Positions 60,225 through 64,000 of a stretch of DNA of 64,000 nt are shown piece by piece; the first letter of the stretch is position 1, and each line of letters starts with the position of its first letter. Origin of the DNA: Mesostigma viride (Eukaryota; Streptophyta; Mesostigmatophyceae; Mesostigmatales; Mesostigmataceae). The notes beneath the pieces are model-generated. The model did no database searches. It was not told the origin of the DNA and saw only the letters and a list, made by a program, of their open reading frames with translations. The stretch covers positions 372,001 through 436,000 of the forward strand of contig RPFO01000819.1 in NCBI GenBank assembly GCA_009746045.1, read 5' to 3'. Both the position numbers and the translations under genes were made by a program.

Positions 60225-60530
60225 GACGCCCCAGGCCTGGTGATCGTCTCCTTTGCACCTTGCGCTGGTGGACTTTATCAAGGCCTTGGACTCGGAGTTC
60301 TGGTCTGCGTTGTGGCACATTCTGGCTCTGTTCCGGATTCCTGCGCCCCTCATGGCGGTCATACACAAACTGTATGGGGTCCAACACCTCGGTGCGCACT
60401 TCGTACAGCTAGGTGCGTCCACGCCCCCATGCCCTTTCCAAAAGGAAGTGTGGCATGCGCAAGCCCTTGCAAGGCTGCGTGCTCTCGCCATACTTGTTCA
60501 TCCTTTGTACGTGGTGAACTACGTGATGAC
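60225..60530 (+). mobile_element. Reverse-transcriptase fragment of a LINE-like element
   Basis: LVDFIKALDSEFWSALWHIL and IPAPLMAVIHKLYGV (60262-60390) match the first conserved reverse-transcriptase blocks (DFxKAFDS...L...GIP...I..LY). After a frameshift, QGCVLSPYLFIL (about 60463-60498) gives the next block. It is broken and short, and probably a different family member from the relic at 10960. Confidence 0.7.
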
Positions 60531-61774
60531 CCTTGGAAGCGCGCAAGAGTTTTGCTCGCGTGAAGCGTCGCACAACGGTCCGAGCCCCGCAAAAAACGAC
60601 CATCTTATTCCGTCACCAAATTGGCGCGAGATCCCGAAAATCTGGTGTGCGGGATGGTGTCGACAAGGCCAAAAGTCACGCAGCACCCATGGCGGCCGTG
60701 AAAATCCTAGTGGCGGTTTTGAGAACACATTAAGGAAAGTGAATGCACTTTAAGCCTTCATGACTCATCTACTGAACGTAGATATTTTTTTATCCTAAAG
60801 AAATCGGCCCATTTTTTCAGGAAAACAGAAAAAGGGCGGGCATTTTCGCGATCGAGGTCGGGTCAGGGCCGCTGCATTTTGCAGTGGACCCCAAAAAAGT
60901 CACACCGGAAACTTATCGAAAACGGCGACAGTGCAGCACGAGGTAAGCCGCTCGCACGATTCTATGACTAATTCAAAAATTTCTGACCGAAAAACTTTTT
61001 GTTAAAACGACTGCCATTGTAAATGCTGCGATACCGCAAATTACCAGGTTGGCCAATACGTCGGTACGTCAAATACGTCGGCCTCAAAATACGAGTATTA
61101 TACGCGGAGCATGGCAGAATACGTCACCAGAATACGTGGCAGTGTGCAGCATGGTTATGAATGGGCCTTTAGGGTTTAGGCCTTAGGGGGAATAGTTATG
61201 CATGGAGATCAGTACATTATGGTGGAAAGCATAATTTAATCTGCACCATTCCTTGCACTTATTCCCCACCAGCCTGCCATAAATTTTTAATGCAATATGT
61301 GCATATTCCTTGCACTTATTCCCTACCAACCTGCCACCATAATTTACCCATTACTGCATGTGCACATTCCTTGCAAGGATTTACTGTGCATGCCAAGTCC
61401 GGGAGCAGTGATCAGCCCTTTGTACTGACTAAGGCCGGCAATCATCGCCTTGAAAGAGCGGCTCTGAGCCGCGTGAAAGGAAATAGCATTCTCAACAAAG
61501 AAATTCACCAACAGGAGATGGCATTCCTCCTCGTCATATGGGGCTCACAAACCTCGTGATTGTCTGCTGGCGAGGATCTCCTGCACCTGCCGACCCCGAA
61601 GCAAGGCCGTGGCCGCTCTCCGCCATTGTCCTGAAGCTAATGTGCTGCTGCTTCCTCGCCTTCAGCCCGGCCTTCTTGCTCCACAACTCCTGGAATTCTA
61701 ACCTCCGTTTCTGCCCAATCTTTGCGTCAGGGCAAGCATCTATGCCCTGCCCTGCGATGCCCGCAAAATGTGCG
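60531..61774. other. Intergenic with small repeats and a coding-like scrap
   Basis: ATTCCTTGCACTTATTCCC occurs at about 61248 and 61304, a 56-bp tandem duplication. On the minus strand at 61770-61545 a stop-free stretch reads QKRRLEFQELWSKKAGLKAR with a downstream stop. It looks like the end of a coding region cut off by the repeat boundary at 61775, but I cannot name it. Confidence 0.4.
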
Positions 61775-62571
61775 TGTCGCGTCCGTGATCTATCACGTCC
61801 GCAATTCAGATTTTAGCGTAATTCTGACGTCCGCAGCCTTGTGCGGGTTGCTATACCGCGGCCCGGTACTGACGCCGCGGATCTCAATTGTACTCACGCG
61901 CCAAGTCCGCTGAATTTGCTGACGGAACTTTTGGGCGGACCTGAATTTCACTGACATTCGTCACAAGGGCAGTTTGCCGAATGCTGGTACGCAGCAAGCC
62001 GGCGAGGCACTGAGCAGATGTGCAATTTCAGGATTTCAACGTGGGACACCAGACACAAATGCAAGGAAGCCCCAGGCGGTGCCTGGCATAGCCGATAGAT
62101 TTGCCCTTGTATATTTGTGTTCGCTTGACAGATAAAGCTTGAAGTTTAGCTTGTCGGAAATTAGACAATGTTATGATTGGCTGATGTCTAAAGTGGCGTA
62201 GTGGCGCCAGCCGCCAGGCTTGAGCTTTGAGCAGTATAGAAGGATGAGCAACGAACCATGGTGGTCGTTGTTCGTCCGTTTCTCTCCCTCACAACTGGTT
62301 TGTTGTCTTCATGGGGTGAAATAGTTCGAGCAGCCCGGAGCAGCCCCCGTGAGTGGTTGCATGCAGTCAGTTGCCATGAGGATGGACTGACGGATATGAC
62401 AATGTATTGGTTTTGTTAAGAATGTGTGTAAGACTGAGAACGAGACAAGGGACAGGGCCTTCGGGCACCCTGGTCGTCGTTGGCAAGAATGCCAGTAGGA
62501 ACTAGGTCGGGAACACACGCGCACTGCCGCCACAAGGGGCCTGCAGTGGCGTCAACCAAGGGACCTCACAG
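61775..62571. repeat. Direct repeat, left copy (about 800 bp)
   Basis: This copy is nearly identical to 63201-64000. The offset is 1426 bases at the start and 1429 after a 3-base TTG insertion in the right copy (in GCAGCCTTGTTGTGCGG); one further substitution was seen by eye (TTGCCGAATG against TTGCCAAATG). It starts TGTCGCGTCC. The right copy is cut by the window end, so the true length is unknown. Confidence 0.95.
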
Positions 62572-63200
62572 CTGCTCTTATAACTACAACATTACAACTC
62601 GACACTCTTTGTAATTCGTCATGTATCTCATTGGAATTGAAATGTCTTTTGGTTGCTTTAATGATAAAGCATGGTCTCAAGAATCGGCTGGTTGGGCCGG
62701 ATTGCCTGTCATGAAGGTGGCGGTGCCATAAAGGACCGCACCTTTCATTCTCATTTTAAACGGACGAACAACCCATGATGGGTTCAGTCCGGCCAGCCTG
62801 GATGTTCCTCCTGCTTCACCCAGGGAAGCACAAGGAAGAGGTTATTGCTTAGCCTTCAAAAGCATCTGAAGAGGTTAGGCTTTTCCCGGTAAAAAGCCAT
62901 TGAAGGGGTTATTGCTAAGCCTTTAAAAGCATGCATGTTAAGGTTGTTGCTGATCCTGGAAAAGCATCTTGGAGCAGCTGGATTTTTTTTTCCTTTTTGC
63001 TGCTGCCTGGAATGACGCCCTCTTTGGGCTTCCTTCTTTAGTGTGAGATGCCTTTCTTTCACTTTTTGCTCTCACGTTGTTGTGAGCTAAATAGTGGGGG
63101 GGAGGTGGCATATCTCACACATGATTACTGCTGATAGTGGATGCATTCCAAGTAGCGGTAATGACCAGTCCAGGATGATATGGCACGCAAACGCGACAGC
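62572..63200. other. Spacer between the direct repeats
   Basis: It contains about two and a half diverged copies of a 70-bp unit with GGTTATTGCT(T/A)AGCCTT and AAAAGCAT at 62839-62975. No coding sense was seen. The right end forms a 16-bp palindrome with the next repeat (63192-63207). Confidence 0.6.
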
Positions 63201-64000
63201 TGTCGCGTCCGTGATCTATCACGTCCGCAATTCAGATTTTAGCGTAATTCTGACGTCCGCAGCCTTGTTGTGCGGGTTGCTATACCGCGGCCCGGTACTG
63301 ACGCCGCGGATCTCAATTGTACTCACGCGCCAAGTCCGCTGAATTTGCTGACGGAACTTTTGGGCGGACCTGAATTTCACTGACATTCGTCACAAGGGCA
63401 GTTTGCCAAATGCTGGTACGCAGCAAGCCGGCGAGGCACTGAGCAGATGTGCAATTTCAGGATTTCAACGTGGGACACCAGACACAAATGCAAGGAAGCC
63501 CCAGGCGGTGCCTGGCATAGCCGATAGATTTGCCCTTGTATATTTGTGTTCGCTTGACAGATAAAGCTTGAAGTTTAGCTTGTCGGAAATTAGACAATGT
63601 TATGATTGGCTGATGTCTAAAGTGGCGTAGTGGCGCCAGCCGCCAGGCTTGAGCTTTGAGCAGTATAGAAGGATGAGCAACGAACCATGGTGGTCGTTGT
63701 TCGTCCGTTTCTCTCCCTCACAACTGGTTTGTTGTCTTCATGGGGTGAAATAGTTCGAGCAGCCCGGAGCAGCCCCCGTGAGTGGTTGCATGCAGTCAGT
63801 TGCCATGAGGATGGACTGACGGATATGACAATGTATTGGTTTTGTTAAGAATGTGTGTAAGACTGAGAACGAGACAAGGGACAGGGCCTTCGGGCACCCT
63901 GGTCGTCGTTGGCAAGAATGCCAGTAGGAACTAGGTCGGGAACACACGCGCACTGCCGCCACAAGGGGCCTGCAGTGGCGTCAACCAAGGGACCTCACAG
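63201..64000. repeat. Direct repeat, right copy, cut by window end
   Basis: It matches 61775-62571 as described there and runs to the last base of the window. Confidence 0.95.

Overview
The window is nuclear DNA of a eukaryote, most likely a green alga. It holds spliced genes with GC-rich exons and GT-AG introns, a plant-type TORTIFOLIA1/SPIRAL2-like microtubule protein, an algal-looking surface protein with a Pro-Ser spacer, many micro- and minisatellites, and decayed LINE copies. The organism cannot be named from the sequence alone. No prokaryotic features were seen.

Layout. 1-1150: a 48-bp tandem repeat and a long CCCA tract in the far introns of a minus-strand gene. 1151-2730 (-): two exons of a protein I do not recognise, running off the left side. 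3698-9086 (+): a four-exon coiled-coil protein. 9087-16051: a retroelement graveyard with one LINE reverse-transcriptase relic and several copies of its 3' end, one with a clear target-site duplication. 16052-37372 (-): one very large gene whose 5' exons encode a HEAT/TOG-like domain of the TORTIFOLIA1/SPIRAL2 type and whose 3' exons encode about 2,550 residues of disordered protein. 38122-50170 (+): the complete replicative helicase subunit MCM4 in 16 exons (889 residues), divergently arranged with the previous gene. 50991-53330 (-): a broken leucine-rich-repeat gene. 54729-58631 (+): a three-exon secreted or membrane protein with cysteine-rich modules, a Pro-Ser spacer and one transmembrane helix. 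58632-64000: gene-poor DNA with a second reverse-transcriptase scrap and a direct repeat of about 0.8 kb.

The most unusual feature is in the introns. In all four of the minus-1.9k, coiled-coil, TORTIFOLIA-like and MCM4 genes, introns carry degenerate copies of the exon edge next to them, including the splice site. I call these exon-edge echoes. The cleanest case is MCM4 intron 7, where a 98-bp unit carrying a 3' splice site plus the first ~20 bases of exon 8 occurs four times, the last copy being the real one. Other introns are filled with long satellites: a 59-copy 27-bp array, a 10-bp array and a 74-bp polypurine array. This suggests that introns here grow by local tandem duplication across splice junctions and leave arrays of decoy splice sites.

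Gene models were assembled by hand from splice motifs, reading phase and protein family similarity. Exon phases agree across every junction given, but no transcript evidence was available.
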